A stretch of 64,000 nt of DNA from Brevundimonas sp. (GTDB lineage: Bacteria; Pseudomonadota; Alphaproteobacteria; Caulobacterales; Caulobacteraceae), in the NCBI RefSeq assembly GCF_016463485.1, contig NZ_JAEMRD010000003.1:1-64000 (forward strand), written 5' to 3'. Below, piece by piece: positions 45,825 through 54,438 of this stretch (position 1 is its first letter; each line of letters starts with the position of its first letter). Made by a program: the position numbers and the translations under genes. The notes under the pieces are model-generated. The model was given only the letters and a program-made list of their open reading frames with translations. It did not search any database and had not been told where the DNA came from.

Positions 45825-46406
45825 ATGACCATGAACGCCGTCATCCCCACCGACGTCAGCGTCGCCGAGGAGGCTCCCTTCCGTCCCAACCGCGTGCCGG
45901 TCGGGTCGCCCGCCTACAACCAGATCGCCGAGTTCCTGTACGAGGAGGCCTGGCTGCTGGACGAGATCCGCCTGAAGGACTGGGTCGCGCGGCTCGATAT
46001 CGACCTGCGCTACACCTGCCCGGTACGCCAGACCCGGTCTCTGAAGCATCATTCGCAGTCAATCGTCCGGACCGTGATGCATTTCGACGAGACCTACGCC
46101 TCGATCCGCGGTCGGGTGGGCCGGATCACCGACACCCAGAGCGCCTGGGCCGAGGATCCGCCCTCGCGTACGCGCCGTCTGGTGACCAACATCCTGGTCG
46201 AATCGACCGACGATCCGGACGAATTCGAGGTGAAGAGCTATCTGCTTTGCAGCCGCAGCCGGTTCGAGGAGACGACGTTGCTGATGCTCAGCTGCGTCCG
46301 CCACGACCTGCTGCGTCGTCATGGTGCCAGCTTCAAACTGGCCCGTCGCGAGATCATCGTCGACCAGACGGTGCTCGGCTTCCCGAACCTCGCCATCTTC
46401 CTCTGA
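45825..46406 (+). CDS. Ring-hydroxylating dioxygenase beta subunit
   Basis: The 193-aa protein fits the NTF2-like beta subunits of Rieske dioxygenases in length and pattern (IAEFLYEEAWLLDEIRLKDW, LDIDLRYTCPVRQTR, ending VLGFPNLAIFL). It stabilises the alpha3beta3 enzyme and has no catalysis of its own. It is placed 31 bp after the alpha gene with no reductase between or after. Confidence 0.9.
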   Translation: MTMNAVIPTDVSVAEEAPFRPNRVPVGSPAYNQIAEFLYEEAWLLDEIRLKDWVARLDIDLRYTCPVRQTRSLKHHSQSIVRTVMHFDETYASIRGRVGRITDTQSAWAEDPPSRTRRLVTNILVESTDDPDEFEVKSYLLCSRSRFEETTLLMLSCVRHDLLRRHGASFKLARREIIVDQTVLGFPNLAIFL

Positions 46407-46422
46407 CGTGACGCCACACTGA

Positions 46423-46460
46423 CGTCGGCGCCGCCCGGATCGACCGCGCGAGCGCCGACG
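46423..46460 (+). terminator. GC-rich hairpin inside the Rieske operon
   Basis: CGTCGGCGC and GCGCCGACG form a 9-bp stem with a 20-base loop just after the beta subunit. Without a T-run it may act as a processing or partial termination signal before the MDR gene. Confidence 0.35.
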
Positions 46461-46493
46461 CGTGCCTCACACTCCCGATATCAGGAGCCGCCC

Positions 46494-47420
46494 ATGCGCG
46501 CCGCCGTCATCTCCGGCAACGGATCCGCCCCGGTCCTTCAGGACTTCCCCGAACCGACGGCCCAGGAGGGATGTGTCCTGATCGAGGTCGATACGGCGGG
46601 GCTGGGCGGCTGGGACGTGCTGGGCGCCTATCGCCTGGGCGTTCAGTATCCGTGCGTGATCCGGGGCGAAGGCGTCGGCCGCGCCGAGGACGGTCGCCGG
46701 GTCTATTTCGGCGAGCGTTCGGTCGCACCCTGGGGCGCGTGGGCGGAGAAGACCATCGTCCCCGTCGCTGAGGTCTGGGACGTACCCGACGACATCGACG
46801 ATCGCACCGCCGTCACCATGGGTATCGCCGGCACCGGCATCCTGATCCCGCTGGAGGCCGCAGAGATCCAGCCGGGCGAGAGCGTTCTGATCCTGGGTGC
46901 CACCGGGGTCCTGGGCCAGATCGGCCTGCAACTCGCCAGAACTTTGGGGGCCGGCCGAGTGGTTGCCGCCGCCCGCAGCCAGGCCGGGCTTGACCGCCTG
47001 ATGGAACGAGGCCTCGCCGACGCCGTCGTGGCCATGGGCGGCGACTACGACACCGAAGCGCTCAAGGTTGCTTCGGGCGGGGACGGGTTTGATGTCGTCC
47101 TCGATCTCGTCTTCGGCAAGCCCTTCCTGTCGGCGGTCAAGGCCACGAAATGGGGTGCCCGCCTGATCACCATCGGCACGGGCGCGGGCCGCACGGTGGA
47201 GCTCAATATCGGCGACCTGCTGTTCCGGACCCTGACCTGTATCGGCACCGGCCAGCGCCCGGCGGCCGACCGCGAGCAGATCTGGCGACGACTGCTGGCC
47301 ATGCAGAAGGATCAGGCGATCGAGGTCGACTACATCGACTATGACTTCGCGGATTCCGCCGACGCCTGGACCGCCCAGGTATCAGGCCCCCACGCCAAGA
47401 TCACGGCGAAGGTCCGCTGA
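46494..47420 (+). CDS. Medium-chain dehydrogenase/reductase (zinc-independent, quinone-oxidoreductase-like)
   Basis: The 308-aa protein has an MDR N-terminal GroES-like domain (VLIEVDTAGLGGWDVLGAYR, VIRGEGVGR) and a Rossmann half with ILGATGVLGQIGLQLARTLG. Zinc ligands are absent, as in NADPH:quinone oxidoreductases and enoyl reductases. It starts behind CAGGAG, 88 bp after the Rieske beta gene. It may reduce an enone or quinone made by the oxygenase pathway. Confidence 0.83.
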   Translation: MRAAVISGNGSAPVLQDFPEPTAQEGCVLIEVDTAGLGGWDVLGAYRLGVQYPCVIRGEGVGRAEDGRRVYFGERSVAPWGAWAEKTIVPVAEVWDVPDDIDDRTAVTMGIAGTGILIPLEAAEIQPGESVLILGATGVLGQIGLQLARTLGAGRVVAAARSQAGLDRLMERGLADAVVAMGGDYDTEALKVASGGDGFDVVLDLVFGKPFLSAVKATKWGARLITIGTGAGRTVELNIGDLLFRTLTCIGTGQRPAADREQIWRRLLAMQKDQAIEVDYIDYDFADSADAWTAQVSGPHAKITAKVR

Positions 47421-47424
47421 TGAC

Positions 47425-47456
47425 GGTCGCGGAGGGTGCGCACATCCTCCGCGACC
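47425..47456. terminator. Perfect 11-bp hairpin between convergent MDR and peroxidase genes
   Basis: GGTCGCGGAGG pairs fully with CCTCCGCGACC over a 10-base loop. There is no clear T-run, so termination strength is uncertain, but the position fits a shared end signal. Confidence 0.6.
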
Positions 47457-47470
47457 ATCGTCGGTCGGCG

Positions 47471-48019
47471 TCAGCCGGCCGCCAACGCCTTGTCGATCGC
47501 ACCGACCAGTCGAGGATCGGCGGCACCGATGTCGGGGGCAAACCGGTCGATGACCTGACCGTCACGGCCGACCAGGAATTTCTCGAAATTCCACACCACC
47601 TCGCCGGGTCCACTCGTCGCGATGCCATAGCCGTTCAGACGCTCGCGCATCGGGCCATCGCCGACGGCCTCGGCCTTGGCCGCCGTCAGGCCGGCATAGA
47701 GCGGGTGGATGTCCTCGCCCTTGACGCTGATCTTGGAATACAGCGGAAAGGTCACGTCGAAGCTGGTCTGGCAGAAGCTCGCGATCTCCTCGTCCGTCCC
47801 CGGCTCCTGACCGTTGAAGTTGTTCGCCGGAAACGCCAGCACTTCGAGGCCGTCCGCCGCCTTGGCGCGATACAGGGCCTCGAGCCCTTCGTATTGCGGC
47901 GTAAGCCCGCATTTCGACGCGACATTGACGATCAGCAGAACCTTGCCGGCATGGTCGGCCAGGGTGTCCGACCCGCCGTCGTTTCGGGTCAGGGGAATGG
48001 CGGTGATCGCGTCGCTCAT
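47471..48019 (-). CDS. Glutathione peroxidase family (Cys type)
   Basis: The 182-aa protein has the peroxidatic Cys in NVASKCGLTPQYEG, Gln in FNGQEPG, and Trp-Asn in VVWNFEKFLV, completing the GPx catalytic set. A second Cys in SFCQTSFDVTFP may act as the resolving residue, which would make it thioredoxin-dependent. The usual FPCN is FPAN. It reduces hydrogen or organic peroxides. It may protect against uncoupled oxygenase chemistry nearby or be a plain housekeeping gene. Confidence 0.9.
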   Translation of the reverse strand: MSDAITAIPLTRNDGGSDTLADHAGKVLLIVNVASKCGLTPQYEGLEALYRAKAADGLEVLAFPANNFNGQEPGTDEEIASFCQTSFDVTFPLYSKISVKGEDIHPLYAGLTAAKAEAVGDGPMRERLNGYGIATSGPGEVVWNFEKFLVGRDGQVIDRFAPDIGAADPRLVGAIDKALAAG

Positions 48020-48137
48020 GTCGGCTCCATCAGGTCTGGACGGCGGTCGCCGCCTTGCCCGGAAACCCTAGCAAATCGCCCCCGGACCGCGCTCGAAATC
48101 CGGCTTTCCACGCCCGATATCGAAGGAAAATAAGGCC

Positions 48138-48536
48138 ATGAAACGCGCTCCGATAGACATCGTCGGCGACTTCCTCGACGTCTGGTCCGCAGGGCCCGAA
48201 CCGCTGGAAGCCGCGATCCGCGACCTGTTCCGACCCGACACCGAATGGGTCAACATGGGCCTGTCGAAAAGCGTCGGTGCCGACGAGGCCCTGGCCATGG
48301 GTGCGAAATTCGAGGCGGCCATGGGTTACGAGAAAATCCTGGTCGAGACCCTGCATATCGCCGCCCACGGCAATGTCGTTCTGACCGAACGGATGGACCG
48401 GCTGGTCGCCGCAGACGGCCGCGAGATCGGCGCCTTTGCCATTGCCGGGATTTTCGAGCTGGACGACGACGGCAAGCTGATCCGCTGGCGCGACTACACC
48501 GACCCGTCGGCGATTGCGCTGATTCACGGCCATTGA
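48138..48536 (+). CDS. Limonene-epoxide-hydrolase/SnoaL-like protein (single domain)
   Basis: The 132-aa NTF2-like protein shows Arg85-x-Asp87 in TERMDRLV and Asp119 in IRWRDYTD, matching the catalytic Asp-Arg-Asp set of limonene-1,2-epoxide hydrolases. It is a single-domain relative of the tandem protein at 19990. It directly precedes the P450, so it could open an epoxide that the P450 makes. That link is inferred. Confidence 0.75.
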   Translation: MKRAPIDIVGDFLDVWSAGPEPLEAAIRDLFRPDTEWVNMGLSKSVGADEALAMGAKFEAAMGYEKILVETLHIAAHGNVVLTERMDRLVAADGREIGAFAIAGIFELDDDGKLIRWRDYTDPSAIALIHGH

Positions 48537-48572
48537 ACGTAACCATCGTCTCTGTCCGATGGACATTTTGAT

Positions 48573-48587
48573 CAGAATGCTATTCTG
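48573..48587. promoter_or_regulatory. Inverted repeat CAGAAT-GCT-ATTCTG upstream of P450
   Basis: Six-base perfect arms with a 3-base centre lie 55 bp before the P450 start. The core GAATGCTATTC is a GAATGYYATTC site like those at 34094 and 57702. An overlapping TCTGT-N7-ACAGA dyad runs to 48600. Confidence 0.45.
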
Positions 48588-48641
48588 TATTTGAAACAGA
48601 TCGCGCCCATGAGGCCGGCTAATTTGCGGGAAGGAAGACCG

Positions 48642-49922
48642 ATGAGCACCGCCCAGATGACCCCTAACAAGGACCTTGCCGAAGGCTTCGCCCAGGTCGG
48701 TGCCCTGTTCGCCGGCGACGACCGGAACATCGAGGAAATCTATCGCGATCACCGCGCCAACATGCCGGTGATGCAGGGAGACATCTGCGCTGAACTCGGG
48801 GCTGCGTCGTTCGCAGGCGACACCGGCCGCCCGATCTACACCATCTTCAAGCACGCCGACGTCATGAAGGTGTTGCGCGACACCAAGACCTATACCAGCG
48901 GGATCCTGATGGAGACGGGACTGGGCCAGTTCCTGGACGGGCTGATGATCACCGGCCTGGACGGCGACGAGCACCGCCAGCTGCGCGGCATCCTGCAGCC
49001 ATCGTTCACACCGGCGGTGATGGAGGAGTGGCGCGAGACCTATATCCGGCCGCTGATCCAGAAGTCCTTCATCGAACCGCTGGTGTCCCAGGGCAAGGCG
49101 GAGCTGGTCTCGACCGTGGGCGTCATGTTCCCGATCCACGTGGTCTATGCGGTGCTGGGCTTCCCAGACGATGATCCGGCTGCGCTCGAGACCTTCGCCA
49201 CCAAGGCGCTGAAGGTGCTGGGCGGCATGGCCAATGATCCCGAGGCCAAGCGTGCGGCCTTCCAGGCGTTCCAGGAACTGTACGACCCGACCCTGGCCGC
49301 CGTTCAGGCGCGCCGTGCGTCCGGTGCCGAAGGCTCCGACCTGATCAGCCGCCTGATCCGCGCCGAGTTCGAGGGTCGCACCCTGAACGATCACCAGATC
49401 ACCAACTTCGTGCGCATGATGCTGCCGGCCGCATCGGAAACGACGTCGCGCACGTTTGCGATCATGATGACCCACCTGTTCGATCACCCCGAGGTGCTGG
49501 AACGTCTGCGTGCCGACCGGTCCCTGATGCGCAAGGTGCTGGACGAGAGCGTCCGCCACGATGCCGTCGCCACCTTCAAGGTGCGCGAGACCCAGACCGA
49601 GGTCACGCTTCAGGACGTCACCATTCCCAAGGGGGCGATCATCTCGGCCTGCGTCGGCTCGGCCAATCGGGACGAGACGGTGTTCGAGAACCCTGACGTC
49701 TTCGACATCGACCGCAAGCAGATGGCGGCGTTCGGTTTTGGCTTCGGCGCGCATATGTGCGTCGGGATGTGGCTGGCCAAGGTCGAGATAGAGGAGGCGG
49801 TGGGCCTGCTGCTCGACTTGCTTCCGAACCTGAGGCTCGACCCCGACTATCCCCGCCCGGTCGTGCGCGGGGTGTCGCTGCGCGGGCCCGACGCCGTGCA
49901 TGTGATTTGGGACGTTCCCTGA
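48642..49922 (+). CDS. Cytochrome P450
   Basis: The 426-aa soluble bacterial P450 has the I-helix oxygen-activation motif AASETTS at residues 263-269, ExxR at Glu302-Arg305 (ESVR) and heme ligand Cys373 in FGFGAHMCVGMWLA. It hydroxylates or epoxidises a substrate with O2 and two electrons from a ferredoxin, probably the small one at 44050. The ATG follows GGGAAGGAAG. The track start at 48591 lies in the promoter. It is followed by a strong terminator. Confidence 0.93.
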   Translation: MSTAQMTPNKDLAEGFAQVGALFAGDDRNIEEIYRDHRANMPVMQGDICAELGAASFAGDTGRPIYTIFKHADVMKVLRDTKTYTSGILMETGLGQFLDGLMITGLDGDEHRQLRGILQPSFTPAVMEEWRETYIRPLIQKSFIEPLVSQGKAELVSTVGVMFPIHVVYAVLGFPDDDPAALETFATKALKVLGGMANDPEAKRAAFQAFQELYDPTLAAVQARRASGAEGSDLISRLIRAEFEGRTLNDHQITNFVRMMLPAASETTSRTFAIMMTHLFDHPEVLERLRADRSLMRKVLDESVRHDAVATFKVRETQTEVTLQDVTIPKGAIISACVGSANRDETVFENPDVFDIDRKQMAAFGFGFGAHMCVGMWLAKVEIEEAVGLLLDLLPNLRLDPDYPRPVVRGVSLRGPDAVHVIWDVP

Positions 49923-49950
49923 ACCCATCGACACCGCCGAAATGACGATC

Positions 49951-49981
49951 AAGGCCCCCGCCATCCGGCGGGGGCCTTTTT
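49951..49981. terminator. Strong intrinsic terminator after the P450
   Basis: AAGGCCCCCGCC and GGCGGGGGCCTT form a 12-bp stem with a 4-base loop followed by a T-run. Confidence 0.92.
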
Positions 49982-50008
49982 GGTTGGGCCCACGCCTCCC
50001 CGCCCATG

Positions 50009-50041
50009 AAAAAGCCGCCGACCGGTTTCCCGATCGGCGGC
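50009..50041 (-). terminator. Intrinsic terminator of the TonB receptor gene
   Basis: On the minus strand GCCGCCGATCGG and CCGGTCGGCGGC pair (one mismatch) over a GAAA loop and are followed by TTTTT. It sits 24 bp after the receptor stop. Confidence 0.88.
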
Positions 50042-50065
50042 AAGGTTCAACAGGAGAAGTCGGGT

Positions 50066-52525
50066 CTAGAAACGCTTGGTCAGAGAGGCGCCGTAGGTCG
50101 TAGGCTCGCCGATGAAGGCAGTCGCGAAGCCGAGGCCGGCGGCATAGACGTCGGCGAACTGGCGGGTGTTGTATTCCTCGCCGGTCAGGTTCTTGCCGTA
50201 GATCGCGAACTCGACGTTCTGGGCGTCGAACTCGATGGCGAAGCGGGCGTTCAGCAGGCCATAGCCGGGCGTCCGGGTGATGTCGTTCGACGCGGCATAG
50301 ATGGCCTTGGTCGCGGCCGACTGGTTCACCGACGGCGTGACCGGGTTGTAGAACTGGCGGCCCAGATACGAGTAATCTACGTGAAGGGTCACCGCGCCGA
50401 AGGACGTCGGCAGGACCTGAGTGGCACCTAGATTGTACTGGATTTTGGGAAGCTGGGGCAGTTCCTCGTTGCTCCGGTCGACGGGACAAATCGACGCCGT
50501 GCCGGCCGGATTCAGAGTACAGCCGGTGAAGCCCACTCCGGGAACCGCCTGCCGCTCGATGAAGGATCCGCTCTCATATTCGCCGTTCATCAGGCTGACG
50601 TTCGAGGTCAGCTCCATGCCGGTCCAGGGCCGGTAGGCGCCTTCCAGCTCGATGCCGTAGACGCGGGCGTTGCCGGCATTGACGATGAACTGGGTGCTTG
50701 CGCCGGCCGGTGTCAGGGCGGCGGCGTTACGCTGAACATCCGACTGCCAGGAGTGGAAGACTGCGACGTTGGTGCGCAGACGGTTCTCGAGCCAGGTCGC
50801 CTTGAGGCCCGCTTCCAGGTCCTTGACTGTTTCCGGCTGGAAGGCCGGAAGGCCACCGGCGCGGGTGTTCCAGCCGCCGGACTTGGAGGCGCGACGCGTC
50901 TGGACGTAGGCGAAGACGTCCTCGTTGATCTGCCAGTCCACGCCCAGGGTCCAGGCGGGATAGTCGAACTTGACCTCCTGCGTCTGGGTGCAGACGCCGG
51001 CGACATCGGGCGTGGGCACGTTGCAGGTGCCGGGCAGGCCCCAGACGGTGAAGTTATGAAGTTCGGTGTCGCGGCTGTCCCAGGTCCAGCGCAGGCCGGC
51101 GGCGATGCGAACCGAATCCGTCAGCTGGTAGTAGCCTTGGCCGAAGACGCCGGCAGACTGGTTGTGGACGTCCGCCAGGTTCTGGCCAGCCAGTCCGGCG
51201 TTGGGACGAGAGACGGCGTTGTAGGGCAGGAAGCCGAAATTCTGCGACCGGCTGAACTCCTGGCCTTCTTCGTTGGAGAAGTAGACACCGGAAATATAGG
51301 TGAACTTCTCGCCGACCGAACCGCTGATCTGGAGCTCCTGCGACCACTGGTCGGAGCTGTAGCCGGCCCAGGTCGTCAGAATCGGAACGGGCGTACCGTC
51401 CGTGTCAATGATCCCGTCGGTGTCGCTGAAGCGGTAGGCCGTGATGGACTTGAGGGTCGCATTGCCCAGATCGAGCGACGCGTTCAGGCTGAACCCATAG
51501 GCCTCAAGCTGGTTTCCGAGCGGTCGGCTGTAGAGGGCACGCACCTCGGCCGGCAGGGTCGCGAAGGTCGGCGTGTTCGGGACCAAATAGCCGGTGGCAT
51601 AGCTGCTGTAGAAGCCGTTCCGGTTATGAAGCGAGTTGTTCAGCGTCGTGGCCAGGCCGAACGCTCCGAACGATCCGGCCGGGCCGAAGAGTTCGGGGGC
51701 ATAGGCGTGCAAGGCCGTGAACTGGCCGTTGTCCTCGATCTTGTTGTAGTCGCCGGAGAGGACCAGCTCCAGCCGATCGTCCTCATACTTGAGCTTGGCG
51801 CGGACGAAGTCGCTGTCCTGGTCCCAGACGTCCCGTCCCAGGGGGATGCTGCGGCCATAGCCACTGCGGCCCTTGGTGCTGGCGACAACGCGGGCGGACA
51901 GCCGGTCGGTCAGGGGGCCGTTCGCGACGAAGCTGGCGCCGACCTGGTCGAAGCTGCCGGCCTCGACCTTGATCAGGCCGCTGTAGTCCTGGTTAGGGTC
52001 GGCGCTCAGGATGTTGACGGCGCCGCCGATGGTGTTGCGCCCGAACAAGGTCCCTTGCGGTCCGCGCAGAACCTCGACGCGTTGCAGGTCGAACAGGTCG
52101 GTCAGGCCCTGGGACGGGCGGGCGATGTAGACGCCGTCCACATAGATGGCCACGGCCGGATCGTTCGACACCAGCGCCTGCAGGTTGCCCTGGCCGCGCA
52201 TGGCGACGAAGGCGAAGCCCGACGAGGACGGCGCGCCCGTGGCAATCGAAAGGCTGGGGGTCGTGCGTTGCAGGTCGGTGACGTCGGACACCTGAGCCCG
52301 CTCCAGCGCCTGGGCGTTGATGGCTGTGACAGCCACGGGGGTCGATTGCAGGTTTTCTTCGGTCCGACGCGCGGTGACGACGATCTCGTCCAGCTGGTCC
52401 GACTGAGGCTGCGATGAAGCGCTCTGGGCGAAGGCCGGAGCGGTCAAGGCCGTACAGGCCAGAAGCCCCAGCACGCCACCTCGGCGAACCATTCTGGACA
52501 CACGTCGGCTGTTTGAGACTCTCAT
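50066..52525 (-). CDS. TonB-dependent outer-membrane receptor
   Basis: The 819-aa receptor has a signal peptide (GVLGLLACTALTAPAFAQSA). The plug opens LDEIVVTARRTEENLQSTP with LRGPQGTLFGRNTIGGAV, and the barrel ends TTYGASLTKRF with the typical terminal Phe. The ATG at 52525 follows GGGGAGG. It is transcribed alone, bounded by its own terminator and a divergent SDR. It should import a catabolic substrate. Which one is unknown. Confidence 0.91.
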   Translation of the reverse strand: MRVSNSRRVSRMVRRGGVLGLLACTALTAPAFAQSASSQPQSDQLDEIVVTARRTEENLQSTPVAVTAINAQALERAQVSDVTDLQRTTPSLSIATGAPSSSGFAFVAMRGQGNLQALVSNDPAVAIYVDGVYIARPSQGLTDLFDLQRVEVLRGPQGTLFGRNTIGGAVNILSADPNQDYSGLIKVEAGSFDQVGASFVANGPLTDRLSARVVASTKGRSGYGRSIPLGRDVWDQDSDFVRAKLKYEDDRLELVLSGDYNKIEDNGQFTALHAYAPELFGPAGSFGAFGLATTLNNSLHNRNGFYSSYATGYLVPNTPTFATLPAEVRALYSRPLGNQLEAYGFSLNASLDLGNATLKSITAYRFSDTDGIIDTDGTPVPILTTWAGYSSDQWSQELQISGSVGEKFTYISGVYFSNEEGQEFSRSQNFGFLPYNAVSRPNAGLAGQNLADVHNQSAGVFGQGYYQLTDSVRIAAGLRWTWDSRDTELHNFTVWGLPGTCNVPTPDVAGVCTQTQEVKFDYPAWTLGVDWQINEDVFAYVQTRRASKSGGWNTRAGGLPAFQPETVKDLEAGLKATWLENRLRTNVAVFHSWQSDVQRNAAALTPAGASTQFIVNAGNARVYGIELEGAYRPWTGMELTSNVSLMNGEYESGSFIERQAVPGVGFTGCTLNPAGTASICPVDRSNEELPQLPKIQYNLGATQVLPTSFGAVTLHVDYSYLGRQFYNPVTPSVNQSAATKAIYAASNDITRTPGYGLLNARFAIEFDAQNVEFAIYGKNLTGEEYNTRQFADVYAAGLGFATAFIGEPTTYGASLTKRF

Positions 52526-52599
52526 CGTAACCTCCCCGGTGGGGTCTATCGCCCCGCGCTTCACAGCTGCCGAAAGGCGCTGCGTTGAGGATAAACTAA

Positions 52600-52617
52600 A
52601 CAGAATTGGAAATCTGT
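52600..52617. promoter_or_regulatory. Inverted repeat ACAGA-N8-TCTGT in the TonB/SDR promoter
   Basis: It lies 75 bp upstream of the receptor start and 133 bp before the divergent SDR. The preceding AACTAAACA is also present at 26464, before the gene at 26496. It may be a TetR-type operator. Confidence 0.35.
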
Positions 52618-52749
52618 CGCAAGAATAAAAATCTAGGGTAAGAATGATTACGCTTTATGCTCGGGCGCGTGACATGAACCGCACGCTTGCGAACCGGGTC
52701 GCCGACCGACCGTCAGCGCGAAGTCAGCCCAGCCCTCGGAGATGATCCC

Positions 52750-53514
52750 ATGAGCGACACCACCGCCCTGTCGGGCAAGCGAATCATCGTCACCGGTGCA
52801 GCCCGTGGTATCGGTGCCAGCGCCGCCCGAGCCTTGGCTTTTGCAGGTGCCCAGGTGTCCGGGCTCGACGTCGTGAAGGCTCCGACCGCAACGACGCATG
52901 ACGGGCGTCTGACCCATGATCTGTGCGACGTCTCGTCCCGCAGCTCGGTCAACGAGGCCTTCGACAGGGCGGTCCAGGCAATGGGCGGGCTGGACGTGCT
53001 GATCCACGTCGCCGGGGTTCAACGCTATACGCCTGCCGAGGCCATCACCGACGACGAGTGGGATCTGGTGGTCGGCGTCAATGCGCGCGGCACGATGATC
53101 ACCAATCAGGCGGCGTTCGCCCACCTGAAGGACCGGGGCGGGCGGATCGTCAACTTCGCCTCGGCCGCCGGGGCGCTCGGCCTGCGCGGCTGCGCCCACT
53201 ATGCCGCGTCGAAGGGTGCCGTCCTGGCCTGGACGCGCACCATCGCCCAGGAGTGGGGACCTTACGGGATTTCCGCCAATGCCGTCGCGCCCGGAATGTG
53301 GACGCCCATGTACGACACCACGCGCGCGGGCATGACGCCCGAACAACTCGCGGCTCACGATCGCGGCATGGCAACCATAATTCCCCTCGGCGGCAAGCTC
53401 GGAGACCCCGATACGGACATGGCACCGGTACTGGTCTTCCTGGCCAGCGACGCCTCGCGCTTCATCACCGGCCAGACCCTGGCGGTCGACGGCGGGCTCA
53501 TGATGGTCCGCTAA
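52750..53514 (+). CDS. Short-chain dehydrogenase/reductase (SDR)
   Basis: The 254-aa SDR has IVTGAARGIGASAARAL, LIHVAGVQRY (the NNAG place is HVAG), Ser in NFASAAGALG and Tyr-Lys in YAASKGAVLAW. It closely resembles the SDR at 54439 (both have the HxAG variant and SAAG...GAVxAWTRTIA), so they are likely recent duplicates placed around the FAH gene. The start at 52750 follows CGGAGATG. It ends with a 4-bp overlap with the convergent FAH gene. Confidence 0.87.
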   Translation: MSDTTALSGKRIIVTGAARGIGASAARALAFAGAQVSGLDVVKAPTATTHDGRLTHDLCDVSSRSSVNEAFDRAVQAMGGLDVLIHVAGVQRYTPAEAITDDEWDLVVGVNARGTMITNQAAFAHLKDRGGRIVNFASAAGALGLRGCAHYAASKGAVLAWTRTIAQEWGPYGISANAVAPGMWTPMYDTTRAGMTPEQLAAHDRGMATIIPLGGKLGDPDTDMAPVLVFLASDASRFITGQTLAVDGGLMMVR

Positions 53515-54410
53515 ACCAGGCGGACGTCGAGGTCGGAACGCACTCGGGGCGCATCGATGATCGGATTGGTCAGCACGCCGACCCCCTCGATCTCCACCCG
53601 CACCACGTCGCCGGGCATGAGCCACTGGGGGTTCGGCGAGCCGGCAGCGACGCCCGAGGGCGTGCCCGTCGCGATCAGATCACCGGGATACAGGGTGAAG
53701 ATCGTCGACATCAGATGCACCAGGTGGGCGACATCCCAGTGCATCTCGGCGATGTCGGCGCTCTGACGCAGATCGCCGTTGACGTGGGTTGTCAGACGCA
53801 AGCCCTTACATCCGGGCGGCAGCTCGTCCGCCGTCACGATCTCGGGTCCGAACCCGCCGGTGTTGAGGAAATTTTTGCCCGCCGTGACCGCCGACGGAAT
53901 GTAGTTGTAGGCCCGCACGCTGCCGTCGTTGTGGCATGCGTAGCCGGCGACATGCGACAGGGCCTCGTCACGGGAAATCATCCGCCCTCCCCTGCCGATC
54001 ACGATCATCAGCTCACCCTCGTAGTCGAGCGTGTCGGAGGCTTCCGGTCGCCAGATCGGCTGGTTGTGGGCCACCATCGAGTCACGCGTCCGCAGGAACA
54101 TTCCAGGGAATTTCTGCGTGTCGGCCTTCATCTCCTCGACGTGCTTCATGTAGTTCTTGCCCAGGCCGATGATCTTGTCCGGCCGGGCGATCGGCGTCAG
54201 GTGGCGCAGGCTCTCCAGCGGATGGCGCGCATCCGCGCCTGAGTCCGAGGCGGCCCTCTCCGCGGTGCGCAAGGCGTCAGGACCGGTCGCCAGCAGGGAG
54301 CGGATGTCGCGCGGAAGATCGGGCGCCGCGACACTCAGATCGACAACCTCGTCGCCGAGACGGACCCCCGTGGTCGCCACACCATTCAGCTCGAATGACA
54401 ACAGTCGCAT
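53511..54410 (-). CDS. Fumarylacetoacetate hydrolase (FAH) family protein
   Basis: The 299-aa protein has FAH metal ligands in LDYEGELMIVIGRGG and GYACHNDGSVRAYN, and ATGTPSGVAAGSPNPQWLMP near the end. An N-terminal extension of about 80 residues is typical of the acylpyruvase-like branch. Expected roles are hydrolysis of ring-cleavage products or keto-enol chemistry. It follows the SDR at 54439 by 28 bp on the same strand, probably in one operon. Confidence 0.88.
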   Translation of the reverse strand: MRLLSFELNGVATTGVRLGDEVVDLSVAAPDLPRDIRSLLATGPDALRTAERAASDSGADARHPLESLRHLTPIARPDKIIGLGKNYMKHVEEMKADTQKFPGMFLRTRDSMVAHNQPIWRPEASDTLDYEGELMIVIGRGGRMISRDEALSHVAGYACHNDGSVRAYNYIPSAVTAGKNFLNTGGFGPEIVTADELPPGCKGLRLTTHVNGDLRQSADIAEMHWDVAHLVHLMSTIFTLYPGDLIATGTPSGVAAGSPNPQWLMPGDVVRVEIEGVGVLTNPIIDAPRVRSDLDVRLV

Positions 54411-54438
54411 CGACGTCTCCCTTTTCGTTTGATCGGCC

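Noticed and set aside
48030-50489. 819-aa minus-strand ORF
   Set aside because: It is the complement of the P450 and LEH-like genes, rich in Arg, His and Gln, with no recognisable motif.
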